Part shown: piece by piece, positions 18,078-26,445 of the stretch
Layout: each line of letters opens with the position of its first letter
How positions within the stretch are numbered: the first letter of the stretch is position 1
NCBI RefSeq assembly: GCF_010671925.1
Contig: NZ_JAAHIH010000004.1
Span: forward strand, 310,001-374,000
Source of the DNA: Moorena sp. SIOASIH
GTDB lineage: Bacteria; Cyanobacteriota; Cyanobacteriia; Cyanobacteriales; Coleofasciculaceae
Direction: 5' to 3'
Length of the DNA stretch: 64,000 nucleotides
Notes under the pieces: model-generated
What the model saw: the letters and a program-made list of their open reading frames with translations, nothing else
Database searches by the model: none
What the model was told of the DNA's origin: nothing
Program-made: the position numbers and the translations under genes

Positions 18078-19640
18078 ATGTTCCAAGAGATTGCTGCTCA
18101 GATTGCTATTTCCCCCTCCTTGCCCTATTTAGCCACAGCCCTAGGGATTACTAGCATAGCGGGACTACTGGGCTGGCGCTGGTGGCAACGCAAAAATACT
18201 TACAAATCTCTAGAGTTACTGCCCTGTCCTCCCAAACACTGGCTATTGGGAAATATTCCTCAGGTATTAGCAGCAGTTAAACAGAAGAAATTCTTCCAAT
18301 TATTGTTTGATTGGAGCAAGCAGCTAGGCCCGATTTATGTTTTATGGATCGACCCTCCAATTCTGGTTTTGAGTCAACCAAAGGTGATAGAAAACACCAT
18401 TGTGAATGGCATCAAAGATGGCAGCTTGGTTAGGTCTAAGCAATCGCGCCAAGTTTTGAACGACCTTGGTGGTGCTCCCGTTATGATCGGGGAAAACGGG
18501 AGTGAGTGGCAGTGGCGACGCCAGACTTGGAATCGGGAATTCAATTCCAGTGGTCTGTCCAAATACTTTGAGATTATTAACCAAGCCTGCGAACAAGTAA
18601 TCGCCAAACTTCACCAAGATGCACCGCAAACAGAGGTAAAGGTCGATTTCCTGTTTGTGGAACTAACGATGAGGGTGATTTTCTGTTTAGTGCTCGGAAT
18701 TCCTGTGGATGGAAAATCCTCTAGTTCTGAAGGTCCACCTCTCGATATTCTTAAGGCTTACGAGGCGATGTCTATTTTTGGATATCGGGTTCTACGGTTA
18801 TTCAGTGGGGAGAAGATATGGATGAAATATTTGCCCACTAAGGCTTCACGAGATTACTGGAGAGCAATGGCATATTTAGAGGGTGTGATTGGTCCGAGAG
18901 TGGACTTAGCCTTGAAGATGAGAGCACAAAACCCGACTAATTGGGGGCAGGTAAGTCCAATGTTCCAGGAATCGATGTTAGTGAAAATAGCGGCTAAGGA
19001 ACAAAAATACACTCGGAAAACACTGATAGCAGAAGCGATTGAACTCTTGGCTGCTGGTACTGATACCACAGCTCATACTTTATCCTTTGCAGTAGGAGAG
19101 TTAGCTTTAAATCCCAGGGTTTTTCAGAAAGCACAAGCTGTGGTTGACCAGAGTTGGCAAAGTAATGGTGGTATTAATACAGAAAGTCTGAAGAAATTGA
19201 ATTACATTAGTGGCATTATCAAAGAAACTTTGCGCCTTTATTCCGTCGCCTCAGGTTCCACTTCCTTGGAGGCTGAACGTGATACCGTAATTGAGGGCAA
19301 CTTGATTCCTCGTGGCACGATTATCTCCTGGTCAATACTTGGTGCTGGGCGAGACCCAGAGGTCTATAGCAATCCCAAGGAATTTTGGCCAGAGCGTTGG
19401 TTAGACCAGGGCAAGGGCAGCAGCCCACTTCCAATGATAACCTTTGGCTCAGGTTCTCATCGTTGCTTGGGAGAGCATATGGCCATGGTGGAAGCAACGG
19501 TAATGCTAGGAATGCTGCTCCGTTATTTTGACTGGGAGTTGGTCAATGGTCGTTCATCTGTTGAAGAGTTACAACAGAACCTTTTGATTTATCCGTCTGA
19601 TGGAATGCCAGTGCGTTTTCAGGCTAGACCAACCTGCTGA
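18078..19640 (+). CDS. membrane-anchored cytochrome P450
   Basis: This is a 520-residue P450 with an N-terminal hydrophobic helix (about residues 15-34, PYLATALGITSIAGLLGW) followed by a basic stop (RWWQRKN) and a Pro-rich hinge (LLPCPPKHWLLGNIP). This is the plan of microsomal eukaryotic P450s and is uncommon in bacteria. Signature motifs are AAGTDTT at 325-331, ETLR at 383-386, the PERW segment and heme loop ITFGSGSHRCLG with Cys463. It is in line with the upstream transketolase-like gene and the downstream aminotransferase-like gene (55 bases), so an operon is likely. The substrate is unknown. Confidence 0.92.
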   Translation: MFQEIAAQIAISPSLPYLATALGITSIAGLLGWRWWQRKNTYKSLELLPCPPKHWLLGNIPQVLAAVKQKKFFQLLFDWSKQLGPIYVLWIDPPILVLSQPKVIENTIVNGIKDGSLVRSKQSRQVLNDLGGAPVMIGENGSEWQWRRQTWNREFNSSGLSKYFEIINQACEQVIAKLHQDAPQTEVKVDFLFVELTMRVIFCLVLGIPVDGKSSSSEGPPLDILKAYEAMSIFGYRVLRLFSGEKIWMKYLPTKASRDYWRAMAYLEGVIGPRVDLALKMRAQNPTNWGQVSPMFQESMLVKIAAKEQKYTRKTLIAEAIELLAAGTDTTAHTLSFAVGELALNPRVFQKAQAVVDQSWQSNGGINTESLKKLNYISGIIKETLRLYSVASGSTSLEAERDTVIEGNLIPRGTIISWSILGAGRDPEVYSNPKEFWPERWLDQGKGSSPLPMITFGSGSHRCLGEHMAMVEATVMLGMLLRYFDWELVNGRSSVEELQQNLLIYPSDGMPVRFQARPTC

Positions 19641-19695
19641 ATGTTTATAATCCCACTACACTAATCAACTTTACTATTAAGGAATTTCCTGGTTT

Positions 19696-21030
19696 ATGAA
19701 ATCACGTTCAACAGAAGAGTATGAATTATTTAGAAAACTTAAACGCTATCAAGGTCAGCTTGATCTGGGTCATTCAGATGCCCCTGAATATAAGAAGAAA
19801 GATCTAATGGTAGAAATGGAGAATTTATATGCATCTTACCCTGCCCAGTATTTAGTCGATTCTCATAAGGTAACTGTGCCAGAAAGTCTTGCTCATCTAG
19901 GTGCAGAAAAGATTTTTGGACTAATTCCATCTTTTCCTAAAATTGATCCGAAGTCAGTAGTTATTTTCCCTAAGACTTCAACAATTCTTGTTAAAATGTC
20001 GATTTTAGCATCCAAATATAGATTATTACAACAAATGGGAGGAAATGTTAAACCTATTACAGTCATTTATCCAGAAGGTAACTTTCGCTACAACCATAAT
20101 ATAGATATATTTTGTGGCACTACTCGGCATTTAGTAGAAGTTTGTCCTTCGAGTTTTAAGATTAAGCCAGACAAATTGGAAGAAGTCATTTGTACTGCAA
20201 AAAATAATGGATATCTAATTGCTGCTTTGATACTGGAAACCCCTAATAATCCCTGGTGCCAAATTTATAGTCGAGATGAGTTAAAAGAATTAGCAGAGGT
20301 CGCCCATCAACATAATATTCTAATCATTAATGATATGTATTTTTCAGGAACTGAAGCAATAGAAAATGACCAAGTTTCAGTGGCTAGTGTGAGTAGTTGC
20401 TCAGATTTAGTTATCACAACCTGTGGAATGCGAAGACAATTTGGAATTGACGGTATTGGCAAAGTAGGTTTTTTGACGAGTCAGAATGAGGCGCTTGTGA
20501 AGGAAATTAAGCGCTTTGTTGTTGCAGCACATATTCGTTACACCAATGCCGAGGTACTTACAGCTTCTTGGGCTCTAAACAAAAGAGACTTGACTGATCG
20601 TGAAGAATTGAGAAAAGAGTTAGAGATATTGAGGGCTAATGCTGAAGCTTTGCTGATGAATTCTGATTTATTTGCTATGGGAATGAAGATTATAAAGAGC
20701 AGCTGTGCAGGGCCTTTTGTCAATATTGGGTTTAACTCAGAACTAGAATCTAGGATGAAGATTTTAGGGATAGCGGATAGTTATAATTTGGGTGAATATT
20801 TTTCTCAAATTGGAAAGGTTACACTTTTACCTTTAAGCTCAATGTTTACAAAGAAAATTGGCTTTCGGGTAAACGTGACAAATATTTCGGAGTATAAAGC
20901 AGGATTAGCCTGTATGCAGGCTACCATTGAAAAGATTAACAAAGGAGTTTCTTATCTTTCTTTAGAGACAGAAATAAATCAAGAATATGAGATTTTGAGA
21001 CAAGGTTATCGTCCTTGGGAAGGTATCTAG
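19696..21030 (+). CDS. aminotransferase-fold (type I) protein, apparently without the Schiff-base lysine
   Basis: This 444-residue protein resembles class I/II aminotransferases. LILETPNNPWCQIYSRDEL matches the NPxNPTG region (Asn184/185), IINDMYFSG matches the Asp-x-x-Tyr region (Asp213, Tyr215, with one residue fewer than usual), and GFRVNVT near 398 matches the C-terminal Arg. Where the family has S-x-S-K-x-F-G, this protein has TTCGMRRQFGIDGIGKVGF (241-259): the lysine position falls on Arg246/Arg247, and the phosphate-binding Arg appears as Lys256. It may bind PLP non-covalently, use Lys256 differently, or be a non-enzymatic homologue. Codon use is more AT-rich than in the upstream genes, which hints at a different origin. 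Confidence 0.75.
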   Translation: MKSRSTEEYELFRKLKRYQGQLDLGHSDAPEYKKKDLMVEMENLYASYPAQYLVDSHKVTVPESLAHLGAEKIFGLIPSFPKIDPKSVVIFPKTSTILVKMSILASKYRLLQQMGGNVKPITVIYPEGNFRYNHNIDIFCGTTRHLVEVCPSSFKIKPDKLEEVICTAKNNGYLIAALILETPNNPWCQIYSRDELKELAEVAHQHNILIINDMYFSGTEAIENDQVSVASVSSCSDLVITTCGMRRQFGIDGIGKVGFLTSQNEALVKEIKRFVVAAHIRYTNAEVLTASWALNKRDLTDREELRKELEILRANAEALLMNSDLFAMGMKIIKSSCAGPFVNIGFNSELESRMKILGIADSYNLGEYFSQIGKVTLLPLSSMFTKKIGFRVNVTNISEYKAGLACMQATIEKINKGVSYLSLETEINQEYEILRQGYRPWEGI

Positions 21031-21065
21031 GTCTGAAAGTATGGCGGTTCAGATATCGATGATAT

Positions 21066-21152
21066 GTAAGTATTCAGCCGTCAGCCGTCAGCCGTCAGCC
21101 GTCAGCCGACAGCCGACAGCCGACTTAACTCAGCATTATTCGAATGCTTACC
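21066..21152. repeat. GTAAGYATTCAGC-bounded heptad repeat element
   Basis: Starts GTAAGTATTCAGCC, contains about five CAGCCGT and three CAGCCGA heptads, and ends CGAATGCTTAC, the partial inverse of its start. It is the same class as the elements at 35285-35459, 53608-53781 and 54325-54555. Confidence 0.7.
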
Positions 21153-21386
21153 TGTTTTATTCAAAATGCTTTCCTCATCAATAAGCATGTGCATAGCCCA
21201 TAAGCTGTTCGCTTATGGGCACGCTTGGCCTTTGGCCAATGGTTGACTGCTGAATGCTTAGATGGGCTTTGACTCAGACTTTCAATTTGATCAAGTCTCA
21301 AACTGTTAAATTTGACCGTTTGCGCGTAGCGCATATGCTTACGAGTAAGTTAACTGGCTTTCTGTGACGAGTATTGGGAATGCGAT

Positions 21387-21410
21387 TCGGCAAAGCCGAC
21401 GCTACGCGAT
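21387..21410 (-). repeat. 24-nt head-plus-hairpin element in a HIP1 site
   Basis: On the minus strand: head ATCGCGTAGCG, stem TCGGC, loop TTT, stem GCCGA. It is flanked on the element strand by GCG and ATCGC, so removing it leaves an intact GCGATCGC. Confidence 0.9.
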
Positions 21411-21549
21411 CGCATCCTTGTTTTATGTATGGCTATTTGCGGATTAGAAGGGGCTTTGAGCCCCTCACCCCTGAATTTTAGGGTCGAGCAATGAAACAGC
21501 CGTGCCTGCCAGGGCAAACTGATCTTGTTGGGTAATGACTCAAACAGTT

Positions 21550-22134
21550 CTATTGATCGACCAATACCCCATAGGGAAGGGGAGAGTTGCTTTGGTTGCT
21601 GGTGTGTTCAAACCAGTAGACTCTATGACTTTCGACGAACTCAGCGCGGCTGATGGAACCGGACCCATCTAAGTCAATGCTGTCGAAAGCCTGGTCGGCG
21701 GCCTCAGGTTTATCTTCCCCGCAGTATACTTGCAGGTATTTACGGTACTCTTCACGGGATATCTTTCCAGAGTGATTGGTGTCGATCAGATCGAAGAAGA
21801 GTTCGTTTTTGTGTTTAGCTACTTCCCGTACTTTATCTGGCAATTGAATCAACGATACAGTCTTGGCAGCGTTGGGGATGAACTCATCTTCGTTAATCTG
21901 AGTGTAACTATCAATGGGAGCTCCTCCGGCGACAAAATACTGAAACAGAGAGCGGCACATCCCACGAATTTCTTCAGATCTTGATGGATCACTTTGAAGT
22001 TGGATCATGCGCTCCGCGATCTCTTCGTAGTCGGATAGGGTCAAGACCCCATTTTTGTCAACATCCATAAGCTTGAAGTAAGTCTTCATCTTGGTAACCC
22101 AAACACTGGATGACAAAAACTCTTGTGGAGACAT
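21550..22134 (-). CDS. EF-hand calcium-binding protein
   Basis: This 194-residue soluble protein has three canonical EF-hand loops: DVDKNGVLTLSD (24-35), DTNHSGKISREE (118-129) and DLDGSGSISRAE (154-165). A degenerate second site lies around 75-86 (DSYTQINEDEF). Spacing and length fit the calerythrin/sarcoplasmic-calcium-binding-protein-like group, usually a Ca2+ buffer or sensor. The first loop ends in Asp (D35) rather than Glu, which often lowers Ca2+ over Mg2+ selectivity. No signal peptide is present, so it is cytoplasmic. It lies upstream of no obvious partner; the cupin gene behind it is on the same strand, 105 bases away. Confidence 0.93.
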   Translation of the reverse strand: MSPQEFLSSSVWVTKMKTYFKLMDVDKNGVLTLSDYEEIAERMIQLQSDPSRSEEIRGMCRSLFQYFVAGGAPIDSYTQINEDEFIPNAAKTVSLIQLPDKVREVAKHKNELFFDLIDTNHSGKISREEYRKYLQVYCGEDKPEAADQAFDSIDLDGSGSISRAEFVESHRVYWFEHTSNQSNSPLPYGVLVDQ

Positions 22135-22239
22135 TTCTGCTTATAAAAAATCACACAATATTAATAACTATATATTACCATAATATAAACTTAATTAGAG
22201 TTAATTAATACTAATAGCGCTAATTAATGCTTAAGATAA

Positions 22240-22728
22240 TTACTGCTTAACATAGGGGGCTAGCTGATCCCAGAGGTGAGGAAATTCCTGGCGGAAAGCA
22301 TCAGGCTCAGCAATCTTCATATCACGGTATTCAAAGCCTGGTGCAACGGCTTCCCCAAGGAGTCCAAATTCGCCATCTTCCAGGAATGCAGCTTTCCAGT
22401 AGCCACCAGGAACAAGGAGTTGGGGCGTTTCTCCGTTGGCCAGATTCATCCCTAGTTTAAACTTTTGCAAGGTTCCGTTGGGATGAAGGACTAGATAGAT
22501 CACCGGAGAGCCTGCATGGAAGTAGTGCATAATGTCAGACTTATTGATGTGAAAGTGATCAATAGGACGATCATCTGTAAGAAGATAATATATAGAAGTC
22601 AGCACTGCCCGTTGCTGCCCCTCTCTATCAGTTTCAATAATCGTGTTGGAACGATAAGTTTCGGTAAAATAGCCTCCCTCAGGATGCATTTCCATGCCCA
22701 ACTTTTGGATGAGGTCATGTTTGTTCAT
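22240..22728 (-). CDS. DUF985 cupin protein
   Basis: This 162-residue protein belongs to the cupin_5/DUF985 family. Characteristic segments are LGMEMHPEGGYFTETYRS, TSIYYLLTDDRPIDHFHIN (metal-ligand His residues), IMHYFHAGSPVIYLVLHPNG, QLLVPGGYWKAAFLEDGEFGLLGEAVAPGFEYRDM (given here as landmarks around 107-142), and a DAFRQEFPHL end. The family is a single beta-barrel of unknown physiological role, with weak links to sugar or small-molecule epimerisation. The full-length family pattern is intact. It is probably transcribed with or just ahead of the EF-hand gene. Confidence 0.9.
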   Translation of the reverse strand: MNKHDLIQKLGMEMHPEGGYFTETYRSNTIIETDREGQQRAVLTSIYYLLTDDRPIDHFHINKSDIMHYFHAGSPVIYLVLHPNGTLQKFKLGMNLANGETPQLLVPGGYWKAAFLEDGEFGLLGEAVAPGFEYRDMKIAEPDAFRQEFPHLWDQLAPYVKQ

Positions 22729-23114
22729 TATTTACAGCACTTAAATGTATTCAGTCTATCTGACTATATTCAATTATTCCCATTGAACTCTTAAAAAACA
22801 CATTTTGAAGGGTGCATCTCAATCCATGCTGTTTGACCCGGTGGGTGGAACGGGCATCTTGCCCGTTACAATCGGACGGGCTCTCTCAACCGATGTCAAG
22901 AGGGGGAAAATCAAGGGGAGCCCGTCTTATCAAGCACCCTACCCCACTTCCCGAGATTATGGGTATTCAATTGGGTAACCTATGGGATCATATACCCAGT
23001 CATGCCCCTGACCCCTAACAGGTCTCCTGAGCTTAACGGTAAGGTATGAAGACCATGTTAAGCTTATAGATTAATAGGCTCTCGACCACTATCTTATCAT
23101 AGGCACGGACAACT
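22729..23114. other. intergenic with a GGGCATCTTGCCCG palindrome
   Basis: Contains one copy of the dispersed palindromic motif GAACGGGCATCTTGCCCGTT near 22848-22867, common across this window. No gene was seen. Confidence 0.55.
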
Positions 23115-23642
23115 ATGCGACCTGATTTGCAGGACTTGGTGATTTCAGAGGATTATCTAACCAATTTGATTGGGGAGAAGCCAGAGCGAGTCAGACGTTT
23201 TTTCCTAGAGAAACCAAAAGAACCAGGAGATTTCCTGATCAAATTGGGTAGAGGTACCTTTCTATGGCTGAAATATAAGGCAGTTAGACGGCTGGTGAAA
23301 GAGGTGGATCGATACAATACGGTGATTAGAGCTGTAGACATTAATGATCAATTGGAAGAAGCTGGGAATCCAGGTGTTGGTCTCAGTAATCGGGAGCGAG
23401 TGCTCGAAGCCCTTAGGGTGATGAAAACGGATTTAGTGCGTGCCTTGAAGACAGAACGAATTCTCAGGGAGAATAAGCAGTTTATTACTAAGAATCCTCA
23501 GCTATTTACTACTAATTTAACCACCTTGACGGCTCTGCACTTGAGTGATCAGGCCAGTGAGTATGGACGAGTTTTAGATCAAGCCTTGCAGGTGGCAGTG
23601 GGGGTACAAGAGGAAATGAGAAAATTGCAGAATCAGCGTTAG
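23115..23642 (+). CDS. hypothetical protein, charged and mostly helical
   Basis: This 175-residue protein belongs to no family I recognise. It begins MRPDLQDLVISEDYLTNLIG, is rich in Arg, Lys, Glu and Leu, has no signal peptide or membrane segment, and ends in a predicted helix (VGVQEEMRKLQNQR). Base composition and codon pattern look like ordinary coding sequence, and the full-length frame has a plausible ATG. It stands alone between repeat-rich spacers. Confidence 0.65.
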   Translation: MRPDLQDLVISEDYLTNLIGEKPERVRRFFLEKPKEPGDFLIKLGRGTFLWLKYKAVRRLVKEVDRYNTVIRAVDINDQLEEAGNPGVGLSNRERVLEALRVMKTDLVRALKTERILRENKQFITKNPQLFTTNLTTLTALHLSDQASEYGRVLDQALQVAVGVQEEMRKLQNQR

Positions 23643-23756
23643 GGGCTATATTTTAGGGAGTGGGGAGTGGGGAGTGGGGAGTCGGGAATAGGGAACAGGG
23701 AATAGGGAACAGGGAATAGAGAAAAATCCGGCGTTGCTGAATCTTCCAATGAATAG

Positions 23757-24000
23757 GAGTAGAGTGGGCATCCTGCCCGCCCGGAAATTAGGAGTAGAGT
23801 GGGCATCCTGCCCGCCCGGAAATTAGGAGTAGAGTGGGCATCCTGCCCGCCCGGAAATTAGGAGTAGAGTGGGCATCCTGCCCGCCCGAAAATAAGCATG
23901 AAACTGGCTTGATGCCAGTTCCACCCCTGATGCCCATTCCACTGAATAGTAGTAGAGTGGGCATCCTGCCCGCCCGAAAATAAGCATGAAACTGGCTTGA
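23757..24000. repeat. 35-nt tandem array with GGGCATCCTGCCC palindrome
   Basis: Four consecutive 35-nt units begin at 23761, 23796, 23831 and 23866, each with AGAGTGGGCATCCTGCCCGC and a short spacer. A further copy lies at 23953. The 35-nt period is five times seven. The same palindrome occurs singly or tandemly at 22848, 25422, 26692-26815 and 57800-57910. Confidence 0.85.
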
Positions 24001-24031
24001 TGCCCATTCCACAGCAAGATACCCATTCCAC

Positions 24032-24078
24032 AGGTGCGACCCGTGGCGAATTTAATTCTTAATGGGTCAAGCGCACCT
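24032..24078. repeat. 47-bp AGGTGCG inverted-repeat element
   Basis: Begins AGGTGCGACCCGTGGCGAA and ends GCGCACCT, with terminal complementarity AGGTGCG/CGCACCT. Related copies lie at 33998-34043 (inside a transposase remnant) and 54372-54419. Confidence 0.75.
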
Positions 24079-24390
24079 GATAGTTATGAACAACACTGTA
24101 AGCCAACAAATATAGAAGTGATAGATTCTTTAGTTAAAGAATAAAAGCAACTGATTATTGCTGTTATTAAAAAGCGATAATAATAAATTATTTTCCCCCT
24201 TCCCTACTCCCTACTCCCTACTCCCTACTCCCTTGAATTACCGTCAATAACCGGGTTGGCGGCGTAAGTCCTAAGAGTAGTAGTGCGATTCCATAATTTA
24301 CTGGGAATTCTAATCATAGATGGCAAAAGCATAGGTCTGGCATGACGCTTCATTGTCATTATCCATTTAGAGAATTAAAAGCATCGTACA

Positions 24391-24867
24391 ATGCCTTATC
24401 AAAATATTACCGGTACTCTTTCCGAAAGAGATGTCCAGGAAATCAAAACCGCCCTACAAACTATTGAAGAAAAGCTGCCTTTCTTAATTAATTTAACGGC
24501 TGAGGAACGACGCACCATTTTGAAGATGGGTTCAAAAAGTCTATCGTTTGTTAATAATAGCCTCACTGCTGCCCAATCTAACCCCAAGGTTCTACCTGCT
24601 AGCTTTGACCTAGAAGAGTTTGCACGGGACTATCAGCTAGCCGTTGCTCTGACCGATGTCTTATTCCAACTCCGACAATTGACTGAAAAGGTCGATGATA
24701 CCTTAATGGCAGTCAGCTCTGAGGCTATGAACAGCGGTCTACAAGTTTATGATTACATCAAGATGGCTGCAAAAAGGACTCCCGGTCTAAAAACCATTGC
24801 CGAGAGTTTAGGGAAACGCTTTAAAGTTACTCGCTATAGATCTACTAAAGCCAATTCTCAGGCTTAG
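24391..24867 (+). CDS. hypothetical protein, helical
   Basis: This 158-residue protein has no recognised domain. It begins MPYQNITGTLSERDVQEIK, contains LTAEERRTILKMGSKSLSFV and a mid-region VDDTLMAVSSEAMNSGLQVYDYIK, and ends in a basic stretch (GKRFKVTRYRSTKANSQA). The predicted secondary structure is all helical and there is no signal or membrane segment. Similar small proteins are scattered in filamentous cyanobacteria by my recollection, but no function is known. The frame is well supported by codon pattern and ATG start. Confidence 0.68.
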   Translation: MPYQNITGTLSERDVQEIKTALQTIEEKLPFLINLTAEERRTILKMGSKSLSFVNNSLTAAQSNPKVLPASFDLEEFARDYQLAVALTDVLFQLRQLTEKVDDTLMAVSSEAMNSGLQVYDYIKMAAKRTPGLKTIAESLGKRFKVTRYRSTKANSQA

Positions 24868-24879
24868 TTTCCAAAAAGG

Positions 24880-25322
24880 CTTGCGGTCGAGCCTCTGAGG
24901 GTCGTGATTGAGCCTCTGAGCCTCCCTAGGGGATCCTCTGGGCCTCGTGATTGAGCCTCTGAGCCTCCCTAGGGGATCCTCTGGGCCTCGTGAACGAGCC
25001 TCTGAGGGTCGTGATTGAGCCTCTGAGCCTCCCTAGGGGATCCTCTGGGCCTCGTGATTGAGCCTCTGAGCCTCCCTAGGGGATCCTCTGGGCCTCGTGA
25101 ACGAGCCTCTGAGGGTCGTGATTGAGCCTCTGAGCCTCCCTAGGGGATCCTCTGGGCCTCGTGAACGAGCCTCTGAGGGTCGTGATTGAGCCTCTGAGCC
25201 TCCCTAGGGGATCCTCTGAGCCTCGTGATTGAGCCTCTGAGGGTCGTGATTGAGCCTCTGAGCCTCCCTAGGGGATCCTCTGGGCCTCGTGAACGAGCCT
25301 CTGAACCTCGTGAACGAGCCTA
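24880..25322. repeat. modular 43/64-nt tandem repeat array
   Basis: The core CCTCCCTAGGGGATCCTCTG occurs at 24921, 24964, 25028, 25071, 25135, 25199 and 25263. Spacings are 43, 64, 43, 64, 64 and 64 nt, so a 43-nt module is optionally extended by a 21-nt module (GTGAACGAGCCTCTGAGGGTC-type). It follows the hypothetical gene directly. No open frame spans the array convincingly. Confidence 0.9.
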
Positions 25323-25866
25323 ATTTAGAATTTAGAATTTAGAATTTAGTGGCTAGTGGTGCTTTAGGAACCGGCTCGCCCTGATTTTCTCGGTAGCCAG
25401 TGTTGGGACAGTCGGTCCGATTGTAACGGGCAAGATGCCCATTCCACGCCTGATGCCCATTCCACGCCTGATGCCTATTCCACCCACCAGGTCAAACAGC
25501 TTTGAGGAGATGCACCCAGCCACAAGCGCGATCGCATTTTGGGTTTCTTGGTCTGTTCCTAACCTTTCCCCCCATCCAAGAAAACAGTTGTGGAATTGGA
25601 TCACTATGAATAGCTCTGGCTATAGCTTCCGATATCCACAGCGGTTCTGTCACAAGCCCTATTCTTTCTTCCCACAATGGGATCCTCTGGGCTTCGTTTA
25701 TACTATATGTAAGTGTTGCGCTATTAATCCCCTGTTCAAGATAGATGCGATCGCTGTGGGCTAGCATAAGGCTAATCGCGAAAGCGCAACCCTGAAGTGC
25801 TTATGGTCTACAGCGGGTCGAAAGACCATAGCATTTCTGGTTTATTAACTATTTAGGATAATTGGG
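25323..25866. other. intergenic with gene scraps and repeats
   Basis: Contains ATTTAGA heptads (25325-25350), GGCAAGATGCCCATTCCACG palindromes (25430-25480), and at about 25528-25566 a minus-strand scrap matching the C-terminal part of the Doc-like remnant at 32004-32312 (GERLGTDQETQNAIA against MERLTTDQESQNAI). Otherwise nothing was recognised. Confidence 0.55.
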
Positions 25867-26445
25867 ATGACAACAGTATTAAATCTAGAGCCCATTACCA
25901 CTCTGACCAGAGAGCAGTTTTATCGCTTGTGTGAGGCTAATCCTGATTTACAGCTTGAACGTTCACCCCAAGGTAAATTAATTATTATGGCTCCTTTAGG
26001 CGGAGAAAGTGGAAGGATTGAGGCGAATCTGATTGGTGATCTAATTATTTGGAATCGTCAGACTCGGTTGGGGGTTGTCTTTAGTTCTCAGACTGTGTTT
26101 AGTTTACCAGGTGGTGGCGATCGCTCTCCGGATGTAGCTTGGGTAGCCCTGGAACGATGGAAAGCATTGAGTCAAACAGAAAGAGAAGGTTTTCCACCGA
26201 TTTGTCCCGATTTTGTGATTGAGTTGCGCTCACGGACAGATCGATTAAAGCCCCTACAGGAGAAAATGCAAGAGTATCTAGCCAGTGGCTTGCGTTTGGG
26301 TTGGTTGATTAATCCCCAGGATAAACTGGTAGAAATTTATCTGGCAAATCAACCTGTGGAAGTAGTAGCAATGCCTGTAATGTTAACAGGAAATGAGGTG
26401 TTACCGGGGTTTAGTTTAGAATTGATAATGAAGAATGAAGAATGA
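25867..26445 (+). CDS. Uma2-family (DUF820) endonuclease-like protein
   Basis: This 192-residue protein is of the Uma2/DUF820 family, abundant in cyanobacteria and built on the PD-(D/E)XK nuclease fold. Landmarks are TREQFYRLCEANPDLQLER, GKLIIMAPLGGESGR, the catalytic-core-like RSPDVAWVAL, the FVIELRSRTD segment and LGWLINP...VEIY. Function within the family is undefined; many sit near mobile elements. The last codons (MKNEE) and the stop are supplied by the heptad array that begins at 26427, so the native C-terminus has been replaced or extended by the repeat. Confidence 0.9.
   Translation: MTTVLNLEPITTLTREQFYRLCEANPDLQLERSPQGKLIIMAPLGGESGRIEANLIGDLIIWNRQTRLGVVFSSQTVFSLPGGGDRSPDVAWVALERWKALSQTEREGFPPICPDFVIELRSRTDRLKPLQEKMQEYLASGLRLGWLINPQDKLVEIYLANQPVEVVAMPVMLTGNEVLPGFSLELIMKNEE

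Larger units (their letters stand above)
21031..21549. other. intergenic region rich in short palindromic repeats
   Basis: Holds a GTAAGTATTCAGCC-bounded heptad element (21066-21152), a GCCCATAAGC...GCTTATGGGC hairpin near 21196-21220 followed by TTGGCC-TTT-GGCCAA, a GCGTAGCGCATATGC stretch near 21325, and a 24-nt element at 21387-21410. No gene is supported. Confidence 0.7.
23643..24390. other. repeat-rich intergenic region
   Basis: Holds GGGAGTG and GGGAACA-type heptads (23656-23720), a 35-nt tandem palindromic array (23757-24000), an AGGTGCG element (24032-24078) and CTCCCTA heptads (24201-24234). No gene is supported; open frames across the palindromes are repeat artefacts. Confidence 0.8.

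Noticed and set aside
23757..24000. CRISPR array
   Set aside because: 35-nt units are identical end to end without variable spacers.
23788..24026. Minus-strand frames reading GRAGCPLY or MPTLLLFSG
   Set aside because: Translation of the GGGCATCCTGCCCG palindromic array.
24880..25322. CRISPR array
   Set aside because: Spacers are not unique; the 43/64-nt units are tandem copies throughout, and no cas genes are present.
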